DNA from: Actinomycetes bacterium
GTDB taxonomy: Bacteria; Actinomycetota; Actinomycetes; Actinomycetales; Microbacteriaceae
Length of the DNA: 13,279 nucleotides
Assembly: GCA_023432005.1 (NCBI GenBank)
Contig: JAEYVF010000005.1
Span: 1 to 13,279 of the forward strand
Reading direction: 5' to 3'
Both the position numbers and the translations under genes were made by a program. Numbering within the stretch: the stretch's first letter is position 1; each line of letters begins with the position of its first letter. Below the pieces are notes generated by a model. The model did no database searches. It worked only from the letters and a program-made list of their open reading frames with translations, and had not been told where the DNA came from. Shown one piece after another: positions 1 through 6,370 of this stretch.

Positions 1-3000
1 GTGATCATCGAGTAGGGGCCGGTGCTGCGCGCGTGGATCTTGTCGTCCACGAGGTGGTGCAGCTTGAGGATGTACATGTAGCCCACCGAGACCGGGTGCG
101 GGAACGGCTCACCGGAGCGGCCGTCGAACAGCTGGGTCTTGCCGGTGTGGTCGATCATCCGCACGCCGTCGCGGTTGGGCAGGGTCGAGTCGAGCAGGCC
201 CTCGATCTCCTCCTCGGCCGCTCCGTCGAACACGGGGGTCGCGACCTTGGTGCCGGGGGCGGCCTCGCGGGCCTCCGCCGGGAGCTTCGCGGCCCACTCG
301 GGGTTGCCCTCGACCTTCCAGCCCTGCTTCGCGATCCACCCGAGGTGGGTCTCGAGGACCTGGCCGAAGTTCATGCGGCCGGGGATGCCGAGCGGGTTGA
401 GGATGACGTCGACCGGGGTCCCGTCGGCGAGGAACGGCATGTCCTCGGCCGGCAGGATCTTGGAGATGACGCCCTTGTTGCCGTGCCGGCCCGCGAGCTT
501 GTCGCCCTCGGTGATCTTGCGCTTCTGCGCGATGAACACCACGACGCGCTGGTTGACGCCCGAGCCGAGCTCGTCGTCGCCGTCCTGGGCGTCGAAGACC
601 TTGACGCCGATGACGGTGCCCTCCTCGCCGTGAGGAACCTTGAGCGAGGTGTCGCGCACCTCGCGGCTCTTCTCGTTGAAGATCGCGCGGAGCAGGCGCT
701 CCTCGGCCGAGAGCTCGGTCTCGCCCTTGGGCGTGACCTTGCCGACGAGGATGTCGCCGGGGCGCACCTCGGCGCCGATACGGATGATGCCGCGCTCGTC
801 GAGGTCGGCCAGCAGCTCGGGGCTCACGTTGGGGAGGTCACGAGTGATCTCCTCCTTGCCGAGCTTGGTGTCGCGGGCGTCGACCTCGTACTCCTCGATG
901 TGGATCGAGCTCAGCACGTCCTCGGAGACGAGGCGCTGGCTGAGGATGATCGCGTCCTCGAAGTTGTGGCCCTCCCACGGCATGAACGCCACGAGGAGGT
1001 TCTTGCCGAGCGCGAGCTCGCCGTTCTCCGTCGCGGGGCCGTCGGCGATGACCTCGCCGGCCTCGATGCGCTCACCGGCCGAGACGACCACGCGGTGGTT
1101 GTAGCTCGTGCCCTGGTTCGAGCGGTCGAACTTGCGCAGGTAGTACTCCTGCGTGCCGCCCTCGTCGAGCTGCACGGTCACGACATCCGCCGAGACCTCG
1201 CTGACGACTCCGGGCTTCTGCGCCGTGATGACGTCGCCGGCGTCGACCGCCGCGAAGCCCTCCATGCCGGTGCCGACGAACGGCGACTCCGAACGCAGCA
1301 GCGGCACGGCCTGGCGCTGCATGTTCGCACCCATGAGGGCGCGGTTCGCGTCGTCGTGCTCGAGGAACGGGATGAGGGAGGTCGCGACCGACACCATCTG
1401 GCGCGGCGAGACGTCCATGTAGTCGACGTCGGCGGCGTCGACGAGCTCGACCTCGCCGCCCTTCTTGCGGACGAGCACCTTGGGCTCGGCGAACTTGCTG
1501 TCCGCGGTGAGCGGGGCGTTCGCCTGGGCGACCACGAAGTCGTCCTCCTCGGAGGCCGTCAGGTAGTCGATCTGCGCGGTGACCTTGCCGTTCACGACCT
1601 TGCGGTACGGGGTCTCGATGAAGCCGAACGCGTTGATGCGGCCGAAGGTCGCGAGCGAGCCGATGAGACCGATGTTCGGGCCTTCCGGCGTCTCGATCGG
1701 GCACATGCGGCCGTAGTGCGACGGGTGCACGTCACGGACCTCGACGCCCGCGCGCTCACGGCTCAGACCACCCGGGCCGAGCGCGGAGAGACGTCGCTTG
1801 TGGGTGAGGCCCGCGAGCGGGTTGTTCTGGTCCATGAACTGCGACAGCTGCGAGGTTCCGAAGAACTCCTTGATCGCGGCGACGACGGGACGCACGTTGA
1901 TGAGCGTCTGCGGCGTGATCGCCTCGATGTCCTGGGTCGTCATCCGCTCGCGCACGACGCGCTCCATGCGGCTGAGGCCGGTGCGCACCTGGTTCTGGAT
2001 GAGCTCGCCGACCGCGCGGATGCGGCGGTTGCCGAAGTGGTCGATGTCGTCGGTGTCGAGACGGATGTCGACCTTCTTGCCGTCGCGCACACCCGCGAGC
2101 GTGGTCTCGCCCGCGTGCAGGGCGACGAGGTACTTGATCGTCGCGATGATGTCGTCGAGCGTCAGCACCGAGTCGCTGAGCGGCGCGTCGAGACCGAGCT
2201 TGCGGTTGATCTTGTACCGGCCGACCTTGGCGAGGTCGTAGCGCTTGGGGTTGAAGTAGAAGTTGTCCAGGAGCGCGCGGGCGGCCTCCGCGGCGACCTG
2301 CTCGCCCGGACGGAGCTTGCGGTAGATGTCCTTGAGCGCCTCCTCCTTGGTGAGGATGGCGTCCTTCTCGAGGGTCGAGGCGATCGACTCGTAGCCGGGG
2401 AAGGCCGCGAGGATCTCCTCGCTCGTCATGCCGAGGGCCTTGAGGAACACGGTGACGGACTGCTTGCGCTTGCGGTCGATGCGCACGCCCACCTGGTCGC
2501 GCTTGTCGATCTCGAACTCGAGCCAGGCACCGCGGCTCGGGATCACGCGGGCCGAGAACACGTCCTTGTCGGAGGTCTTCTCCGGCGTGCGCTCGAAGTA
2601 GACGCCGGGGCTGCGGACCAGCTGCGAGACGACGACACGCTCGGTGCCGTTGATGATGAAGGTGCCCTTCTCGGTCATGAGCGGGAAGTCGCCCATGAAG
2701 ACCGTCTGGGTCTTGATCTCACCGGTCATGTGGTTCATGAACTCGGCGTTGACGTAGAGCGGCGCCGCGAAGGTCTTGCCGCGCTCCTTGCACTCCTCGA
2801 TGGAGTACTTCGGCTCCTCGAGCTCGGGGTTCGAGAACGACAGCTGCATCGTCTCGCCGAGGTCCTCGATGGGCGAGATCTCCTCGAAGATCTCGTCGAG
2901 GCCGGTGGTCTGAGGGGCGTTGGGGTCGCCGGCGATCCGGGCCTTCCACGCCTCGTTGCCGACGAGCCAGTCGAAGCTCTCGGTCTGGAGGGCGAGGAGA

Positions 3001-3104
3001 TCCGGGACGGTCAGCGTGTCCGTGATCTTGGCGAACGAGAGTCGCGAAGCGCCGCGACCGTTCTTAGGGGAGTTCTTACTGGATGCGGAGCGCGCAGCAG
3101 CCAA
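1..3104 (-). CDS. rpoB: RNA polymerase beta subunit (3' end off the left edge)
   Basis: This is the catalytic-core beta subunit of RNA polymerase. About 1034 codons are visible. The usual actinobacterial protein is roughly 1150-1170 residues, so about 120-140 C-terminal residues, and presumably rpoC, lie beyond position 1. The start is TTG at 3104: an in-frame TAA stands two codons upstream, and GGAGG at 3119-3115 is 10 nt away, so no other upstream start is possible. The N-terminus then runs into LSFAKITDTLTVPDLLALQT, typical of actinobacterial RpoB. The rifampicin cluster (about residues 415-445) reads SQLSQFMDQNNPL then THKRRLSALGPGG. The resistance hot-spot residues are wild type: D425, H435 and S440 (codons at 1830, 1800 and 1785). 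They correspond to E. coli D516, H526 and S531. The active-site region around GDKLAGRHGNKGVISKILP is intact. No frameshift is seen. The neighbour upstream is not rplL, so the gene appears to be driven by its own promoter. Confidence 0.98.
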   Translation of the reverse strand, partial: MAAARSASSKNSPKNGRGASRLSFAKITDTLTVPDLLALQTESFDWLVGNEAWKARIAGDPNAPQTTGLDEIFEEISPIEDLGETMQLSFSNPELEEPKYSIEECKERGKTFAAPLYVNAEFMNHMTGEIKTQTVFMGDFPLMTEKGTFIINGTERVVVSQLVRSPGVYFERTPEKTSDKDVFSARVIPSRGAWLEFEIDKRDQVGVRIDRKRKQSVTVFLKALGMTSEEILAAFPGYESIASTLEKDAILTKEEALKDIYRKLRPGEQVAAEAARALLDNFYFNPKRYDLAKVGRYKINRKLGLDAPLSDSVLTLDDIIATIKYLVALHAGETTLAGVRDGKKVDIRLDTDDIDHFGNRRIRAVGELIQNQVRTGLSRMERVVRERMTTQDIEAITPQTLINVRPVVAAIKEFFGTSQLSQFMDQNNPLAGLTHKRRLSALGPGGLSRERAGVEVRDVHPSHYGRMCPIETPEGPNIGLIGSLATFGRINAFGFIETPYRKVVNGKVTAQIDYLTASEEDDFVVAQANAPLTADSKFAEPKVLVRKKGGEVELVDAADVDYMDVSPRQMVSVATSLIPFLEHDDANRALMGANMQRQAVPLLRSESPFVGTGMEGFAAVDAGDVITAQKPGVVSEVSADVVTVQLDEGGTQEYYLRKFDRSNQGTSYNHRVVVSAGERIEAGEVIADGPATENGELALGKNLLVAFMPWEGHNFEDAIILSQRLVSEDVLSSIHIEEYEVDARDTKLGKEEITRDLPNVSPELLADLDERGIIRIGAEVRPGDILVGKVTPKGETELSAEERLLRAIFNEKSREVRDTSLKVPHGEEGTVIGVKVFDAQDGDDELGSGVNQRVVVFIAQKRKITEGDKLAGRHGNKGVISKILPAEDMPFLADGTPVDVILNPLGIPGRMNFGQVLETHLGWIAKQGWKVEGNPEWAAKLPAEAREAAPGTKVATPVFDGAAEEEIEGLLDSTLPNRDGVRMIDHTGKTQLFDGRSGEPFPHPVSVGYMYILKLHHLVDDKIHARSTGPYSMI

Positions 3105-3120
3105 GGGTTAACAACCTCCG

Positions 3121-3138
3121 TGAGACCCGTCGGTCTCA
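3121..3138 (-). promoter_or_regulatory. Hairpin immediately upstream of the rpoB SD
   Basis: On the minus strand TGAGACC pairs perfectly with GGTCTCA across a 4-nt loop (7-bp stem). It ends 2 nt before the GGAGG that serves rpoB. It does not sequester the SD itself but sits where an initiating ribosome would land. The stop codon of a candidate upstream ORF (3183-3136) forms the first three bases of the stem. The stem is read directly from the sequence. A regulatory role is inference. Confidence 0.5.
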
Positions 3139-3183
3139 ATTGGTGTCGGTCAGTGAGGAGGCGCTCGAGCCGGTCGTGGACAT
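3136..3183 (-). CDS. Candidate 15-codon upstream ORF in the rpoB leader
   Basis: ATG at 3183 opens a short frame encoding MSTTGSSASSLTDTN, with TGA at 3138-3136. Nine of its 15 residues are Ser or Thr. Twelve of the 14 sense codons after ATG end in G or C, as expected here for coding DNA but also for any high-GC DNA. There is only a weak purine-rich stretch (GGTGGCGGG) directly before the ATG. A second, overlapping short frame begins at an ATG 10 nt upstream. The TGA coincides with the first bases of the hairpin at 3138-3121, the arrangement expected of a leader peptide whose translation influences folding near the rpoB SD. It could equally be chance. Confidence 0.22.
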   Translation of the reverse strand: MSTTGSSASSLTDTN

Positions 3184-3270
3184 CCCGCCACCATTTTCGG
3201 GATCCGTCTCCGGGCACACACCGGCCGACCGCAATATGAGGGCAGGGTGAAAGGGGGAGCGCAAAGAACA

Positions 3271-3300
3271 ACTATAGGTCGGAACGACGCGCCGTGTCCA
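3271..3300 (-). promoter_or_regulatory. Predicted rpoB promoter (vegetative sigma)
   Basis: On the minus strand a -35 box TGGACA (3300-3295) and a -10 box TATAGT (3276-3271) are separated by 18 bp. Each matches the sigma-70 consensus at five of six positions. Transcription would begin near 3262-3264, giving an rpoB leader of about 160 nt. The region is clearly AT-richer than the flanking genes. It lies back to back with a plus-strand promoter at 3309-3337. Confidence 0.6.
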
Positions 3301-3308
3301 CATATTCC

Positions 3309-3337
3309 TTGACTTTCTTTTCGGACGGGTCTATAAC
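3309..3337 (+). promoter_or_regulatory. Strong plus-strand promoter with no obvious gene
   Basis: TTGACT (3309-3314), a 17-bp spacer and TATAAC (3332-3337) make the closest match to the vegetative consensus in the window. The start would fall near 3344. No convincing ORF with an SD follows on this strand. The transcript would run through the structured segment 3344-3460 and then antisense into the lipoprotein gene. The TATA core is also readable on the minus strand (TATAGA at 3335-3330), so weak bidirectional initiation is possible. Confidence 0.55.
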
Positions 3338-3343
3338 CGCGCT

Positions 3344-3460
3344 CCGACGTGCTCGTCGGCGGGAGAAACCTCCTGGTCGGCGGGAGAAGCGGCGCATCCG
3401 GGCGGCGATACGTGCGCGCGGCGGGAGCAATCACCCCCGCCGCACGATCGCTTCTCCGCC
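3344..3460 (+). ncRNA. Candidate structured small RNA, or 3'-UTR hairpins of the lipoprotein gene
   Basis: The segment begins where the plus-strand promoter should start transcription. Its first bases form a perfect 6-bp hairpin with a tetraloop (3344-3349 with 3354-3359). A short GGAG/CTCC hairpin follows (3362-3365 with 3370-3373), then a 12-bp stem with a one-base bulge (3379-3391 with 3449-3460). That stem encloses a GC-only 8-bp hairpin (3418-3425 with 3436-3443). A 13-bp direct repeat (GTCGGCGGGAGAA) occurs at 3355-3367 and 3376-3388. The same stems read on the minus strand lie just after the lipoprotein stop at 3468 and could simply be its terminator. There is no U-tract on either strand. 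Folding alone is weak evidence at this GC content. The rest of the gene-free stretch 3105-3467 holds the two promoters and the rpoB leader. Confidence 0.3.
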
Positions 3461-3467
3461 CGGAGCA

Positions 3468-4187
3468 TCAGCCCTCGATGATGTCGCCCGAGCCCTGCAC
3501 CTCGCGCGTCACGCGCGCCGGGCCCGTGACGACGATGTCGCCCGAGCCCTCGATGCGCGCGTCGAGCGCGTCGGTGGCGTGCACGCGGATGTCGCCCGAG
3601 CCCGAGACGAGCGCCCCGCCGTCGCGCAGCTCGAGCTTCGAGGCGCGGATGTCGCCCGAGCCCCGGACGGCGAGCTCGCCGCGCTCGGCGGTGCCCTCGA
3701 GCCGCACGTCGCCCGAGCCCTCGATCGCGACCGACACCTCCTCCGCGTCGACGTTCTCGGCCGTCACGTCGCCGGAGCCGTCGACCTCGATCGACACCGT
3801 GCGGGCACCTGCGAAGTCGGCGCGCACGTCGCCGGAGCCCTTCACCTCGACCTCGTCGAAGGAGCGCACGGTGAGCGTGTAGGTGATGCGGCCCGACCAC
3901 ATGCTCGTGCCGCGCATGCCGAGCACGAGCGTGTCGTCCTCCTCCTCGACCGTGAGCCGATCCATCGTCTCCTGCGGCGCGCGGACGGTGAGGCCGGGCT
4001 CGTCGCCGAGCTCGACGACGACGTCTCCCGCGTTCTCGAGGCGGAGCGCGTGCACCTCGTCGGAGACGGCGTGCTCCTCGGTGACGCGCGGTCCGGCCGC
4101 CGGGATGCGGACGCATCCGGCGAGGGCGACGCCGGCGACGGTGAGAGCGGCGGCCGCGACGAGCGCGCGGCGGGGGATGGTGGTCAT
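3468..4187 (-). CDS. GSGD-repeat lipoprotein, head-GIN (DUF2807) type
   Basis: This is a predicted exported lipoprotein of 239 residues. Residues 1-25 form a signal peptide (two arginines, a hydrophobic stretch, lipobox LAGC with C25 as the lipidated cysteine). The rest is beta-rich and carries seven GSGD motifs, each followed by I or V, at about residues 117, 137, 157, 176, 196, 214 and 232. The 18-20-residue period is typical of the right-handed beta-helix in head-GIN/DUF2807 (DUF4097-like) proteins. The start is ATG at 4187, chosen because AAGGAG lies 6 nt upstream and the signal peptide begins there. The open frame extends further upstream but without signal-peptide character. The molecular function of this family is unknown. 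Roles at the cell surface are proposed for relatives but nothing here proves one. It is transcribed toward rpoB but separated from it by promoters. A weak -10-like CAGGCT lies upstream. Confidence 0.85.
   Translation of the reverse strand: MTTIPRRALVAAAALTVAGVALAGCVRIPAAGPRVTEEHAVSDEVHALRLENAGDVVVELGDEPGLTVRAPQETMDRLTVEEEDDTLVLGMRGTSMWSGRITYTLTVRSFDEVEVKGSGDVRADFAGARTVSIEVDGSGDVTAENVDAEEVSVAIEGSGDVRLEGTAERGELAVRGSGDIRASKLELRDGGALVSGSGDIRVHATDALDARIEGSGDIVVTGPARVTREVQGSGDIIEG
3481..3840. repeat. Seven imperfect 15-bp repeats encoding GSGD motifs
   Basis: The plus-strand unit ATGTCGCCCGAGCCC, with variants ACGTCGCCCGAGCCC and ACGTCGCCGGAGCCS, starts at 3481, 3535, 3589, 3649, 3706, 3766 and 3826. 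The spacings are 54, 54, 60, 60, 57 and 60 bp. All spacings are multiples of three, and the unit is the reverse complement of codons for GSGD plus I/V, so the repeat reflects protein structure rather than a DNA array. The four units at the 3' end of the gene are identical at DNA level, suggesting recent internal duplication or homogenisation. Confidence 0.85.
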
Positions 4188-4254
4188 GGGGGACTCCTTT
4201 CGATGTGCCCCCAGCCTGATCCGCGCGCGCCGGGCGCGGCATGCGGGTGACCCC

Positions 4255-4284
4255 CGGATGCGGTGGGGATGACCCCCGCATCCG
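4255..4284. repeat. Inverted repeat in a divergent intergenic region
   Basis: CGGATGCGG (4255-4263) is a perfect inverted match to CCGCATCCG (4276-4284) with a 12-nt middle that itself contains GGGG and CCCC able to pair. Part of the sequence (ATGCGG...TGACCCCCG) is also a direct repeat of the stretch just upstream at about 4241-4256. The element lies between the divergent starts of the lipoprotein gene (4187) and the SpeE-like gene (4333). It could be an operator or a transcript hairpin. No regulator can be assigned. Confidence 0.4.
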
Positions 4285-4332
4285 CTCTCGGGTGGAGGTG
4301 AGGTCTGGGCGCGGGTGAGGGAGGATTGCCCT

Positions 4333-5190
4333 GTGGAGGAGCTGCCGAGCGCGCGACTGTCGAACGGGATGCGCGCCGAGGTGCGCCCGGACCGACTCAC
4401 GAACGGCTTCGAGCTCGTCGTCGACGGCACCCCGCAGTCGCACGTGGATCTCGCCGACCCGACGCACCTCTTCTACGAGTACATCGCGCGCATGGGGCAC
4501 GTGATCGACGAGCTGCGCGAGCCGGGCGAGCCCCTCACGGCGCTCCACCTCGGCGCAGGCGCGCTCACCATCCCCCGTTACATCGCGGCGACCCGGCCGG
4601 GCTCCCGCCAGCAGGTCGTCGAGCTCGAGCCCGCGCTCGTCGAGCTCGTGCGCGAGCGGCTGCCGCTGCCGCGCGGCGCCTCCATCCGCGTGCGCTACGG
4701 CGACGCGCGCGAGGTGCTCGCTCGGCTGCCGAACGGGCTGCGCGGGCAGGTCGATCTGCTCGTCGTCGACGTGTTCTCGGGTGCGCGCACCCCCGCGCAC
4801 GTCACGAGCGTCGAGTTCTACACGGAATGCGCCGCGTTCCTCGCTCCCGACGGCGTGCTGCTCGCCAACATCGCCGACGGGCAGGGCGCCGCGTTCGCGC
4901 GCGGTCAGGCCGCCACCCTCGGCATGGTGTTCGCGGATGTCGCGGTGCTCGGCGAGGCGCAGGTGATCCGCGGGCGGCGCTTCGGCAACTTCGTGCTCGC
5001 GGCCTCGCCCGCCGAGCTCCCGCTCGACTGGATGCCGCGGCTGCTCGCGGGCGGTCCGCATCCCGCGCAGCTCGTGCACGGGCGGGCGCTGCGGGACTGG
5101 ATCGCGGGCGCCCCGGTCGTGACCGACGCGACGGCCGTGGCCTCTCCTCCCCCGGGTCGCGGGATCTTCCAGATCCCCCCGAAGGGCTGA
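4333..5190 (+). CDS. Spermidine-synthase-like methyltransferase-fold protein
   Basis: This 285-residue Rossmann-fold protein resembles the C-terminal domain of polyamine aminopropyltransferases (SpeE) and the actinobacterial SpeE-like proteins. Visible motifs are LHLGAGALTIPRYIA (residues 71-85, nucleotide-binding loop), VVELEP (95-100, acidic residue after strand 2), RYGDAREVL (121-129) and DLLVVDVFSGARTPAHV (141-157). In true SpeE the segment after the first catalytic Asp (here D146) carries a second Asp, as in DxxDP. Here it is FSG, so polyamine synthesis is doubtful and the substrate is unknown. The start GTG at 4333 is preferred because GGGAGG lies 8 nt upstream. An in-frame GTG at 4315 has poorer spacing. 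It heads a same-strand series with the sugar dehydrogenase gene 42 nt downstream. Confidence 0.75.
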   Translation: MEELPSARLSNGMRAEVRPDRLTNGFELVVDGTPQSHVDLADPTHLFYEYIARMGHVIDELREPGEPLTALHLGAGALTIPRYIAATRPGSRQQVVELEPALVELVRERLPLPRGASIRVRYGDAREVLARLPNGLRGQVDLLVVDVFSGARTPAHVTSVEFYTECAAFLAPDGVLLANIADGQGAAFARGQAATLGMVFADVAVLGEAQVIRGRRFGNFVLAASPAELPLDWMPRLLAGGPHPAQLVHGRALRDWIAGAPVVTDATAVASPPPGRGIFQIPPKG

Positions 5191-5232
5191 GTCGGGCGGC
5201 GCGCGTCGGCTGCCGGTGCTGGAATGGATGCC

Positions 5233-6366
5233 ATGTCCCCCCGCGCCCTGGCTTCCGCCGTGCTCCTGCTCGCGGCCCTGCTCGCGGGGTGCGTGTCGCC
5301 CCCGCAGCCCGGCGGGGGGCTCGGCACCCCCCTGCCGCTGCCGTCCTCCCCGAGCGGGCGCGGCCCCGTGCAGCCGGCGGGCGATCCGGTCGAGGTCGCC
5401 TCGGGGCTCACGAGCCCGTGGTCGGTCGTGCCGCTGCCCGAGTCGGAGGTGCCCGGCGAGGCGCTCGTGAGCGAGCGCGACACCGGGATCGTGCAGCACC
5501 TCGCCGCCGACGGCTCGCTGCGACCGATCGGCACCGTCCCGGGGGTCGCGCACGGCGGGGAGGGCGGGCTGCTCGGCCTCGCGCTCCTCGAGGACGCCGA
5601 CGGGCGATGGCTCTACGCGTACCTCACGACCGCATCCGACAACCGCATCGTGCGCATGTCGCTCGACCATGACCTCTCCCTCGGCGCCCCCGTCGAGGTG
5701 CTCACGGGCCTCGCGAAGGCGAGCAACCACAACGGCGGTCGCATCGCGTTCGGCCCCGACGGCATGCTCTACGCGACGGTCGGCGACGCAGGGGACCGCG
5801 AGAGCGCACAGGACGCGAGCAGCCTCAGCGGCAAGATCCTGCGGATGACGCCGACGGGCGCGCTGCCGCGCGACAACCCCTTCCCCGGCTCGCTCGTCTA
5901 CTCGCTCGGCCACCGCAATCCGCAGGGTCTCGCGTGGGACGACGCGGGGCAGCTCTACGCCGCCGAGTTCGGCCAGGACACGTGGGACGAGGTCAACCGC
6001 ATCGAGGCGGGCGGCAACTACGGCTGGCCGGAGGTCGAGGGCGCGGCCGGCGTCCCCGGGTTCATCGACCCCGTCGCGCAGTGGGGCACCGACGAGGCGA
6101 GCCCGAGCGCGCTCGCCTACGTCGACGGCACCTTCTTCCTCGCAGGGCTCCGCGGCGAGCGCGTGTGGGCGCTCTACCCGATGGCCGACGGGCGGCTCGA
6201 CGCGGTGGCGTGGTTCACGGGGCAGTACGGCCGCATCCGCGAGGTGCTCGGGGCCGCCGACGGCACCCTGTGGTTCGTGACCAACAACACCGACGGCCGC
6301 GGCTCACCCCGGCCGGGCGACGACCGCATCCTCTCGGTGCGGCTCGTCGAGCTGCAGGAGGGCTGA
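5233..6366 (+). CDS. PQQ-type sugar dehydrogenase lipoprotein (GSDH family)
   Basis: This is a predicted exported six-bladed beta-propeller oxidoreductase of the glucose/sorbosone dehydrogenase family (PF07995 type), which oxidises aldose sugars with PQQ outside the cytoplasm. The protein is 377 residues. Residues 1-20 are a lipoprotein signal ending LLAGC (C20), followed by a Pro/Gly-rich linker to about residue 50. Family motifs are SNHNGGRIAFGPDG (164-177, with H166 at the position of the catalytic histidine), QDASSLSGKILRM (193-205), GHRNPQGLAW (226-235, with the PQQ-contacting arginine) and DEVNRIEAGGNYGWP (252-266). ATG at 5233 is preferred because the signal peptide begins there. An in-frame ATG at 5224 is possible. 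No strong SD is seen. The next gene begins 4 nt after the stop, so the two are likely co-transcribed. Substrate, and whether the host makes PQQ, cannot be told from the window. Confidence 0.88.
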   Translation: MSPRALASAVLLLAALLAGCVSPPQPGGGLGTPLPLPSSPSGRGPVQPAGDPVEVASGLTSPWSVVPLPESEVPGEALVSERDTGIVQHLAADGSLRPIGTVPGVAHGGEGGLLGLALLEDADGRWLYAYLTTASDNRIVRMSLDHDLSLGAPVEVLTGLAKASNHNGGRIAFGPDGMLYATVGDAGDRESAQDASSLSGKILRMTPTGALPRDNPFPGSLVYSLGHRNPQGLAWDDAGQLYAAEFGQDTWDEVNRIEAGGNYGWPEVEGAAGVPGFIDPVAQWGTDEASPSALAYVDGTFFLAGLRGERVWALYPMADGRLDAVAWFTGQYGRIREVLGAADGTLWFVTNNTDGRGSPRPGDDRILSVRLVELQEG

Positions 6367-6370
6367 GCGG

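Noticed and set aside
33..3239. A 1068-codon open frame on the plus strand across the whole rpoB region
   Set aside because: It is antisense to rpoB, whose protein sequence is unmistakable. Its translation is low-complexity (R, A, D, E, L, V rich), as expected of a high-GC shadow frame.
3344..3460. 6C RNA, the known actinobacterial small RNA
   Set aside because: The defining pair of hairpins with six-cytosine loops is absent. Only one C-run occurs, and it is partly in a stem.
3481..3840. Regular 15-bp repeats suggesting a CRISPR-like array
   Set aside because: The spacing is always a multiple of three, and the repeats encode GSGD within an intact lipoprotein. There is no leader, no unique uniform spacers and no cas genes.
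3349..3882. A plus-strand frame with GTG 5 nt after the predicted start of the orphan promoter
   Set aside because: It has no SD, and its SPEP repeats are only the antisense reading of the GSGD codons. An antisense RNA is more economical than a protein.
3331..5913. An 860-codon minus-strand frame
   Set aside because: It lies across the lipoprotein, SpeE-like and dehydrogenase genes in other frames. It is Arg/Ala/Gly-rich without family motifs, so it is a shadow frame.
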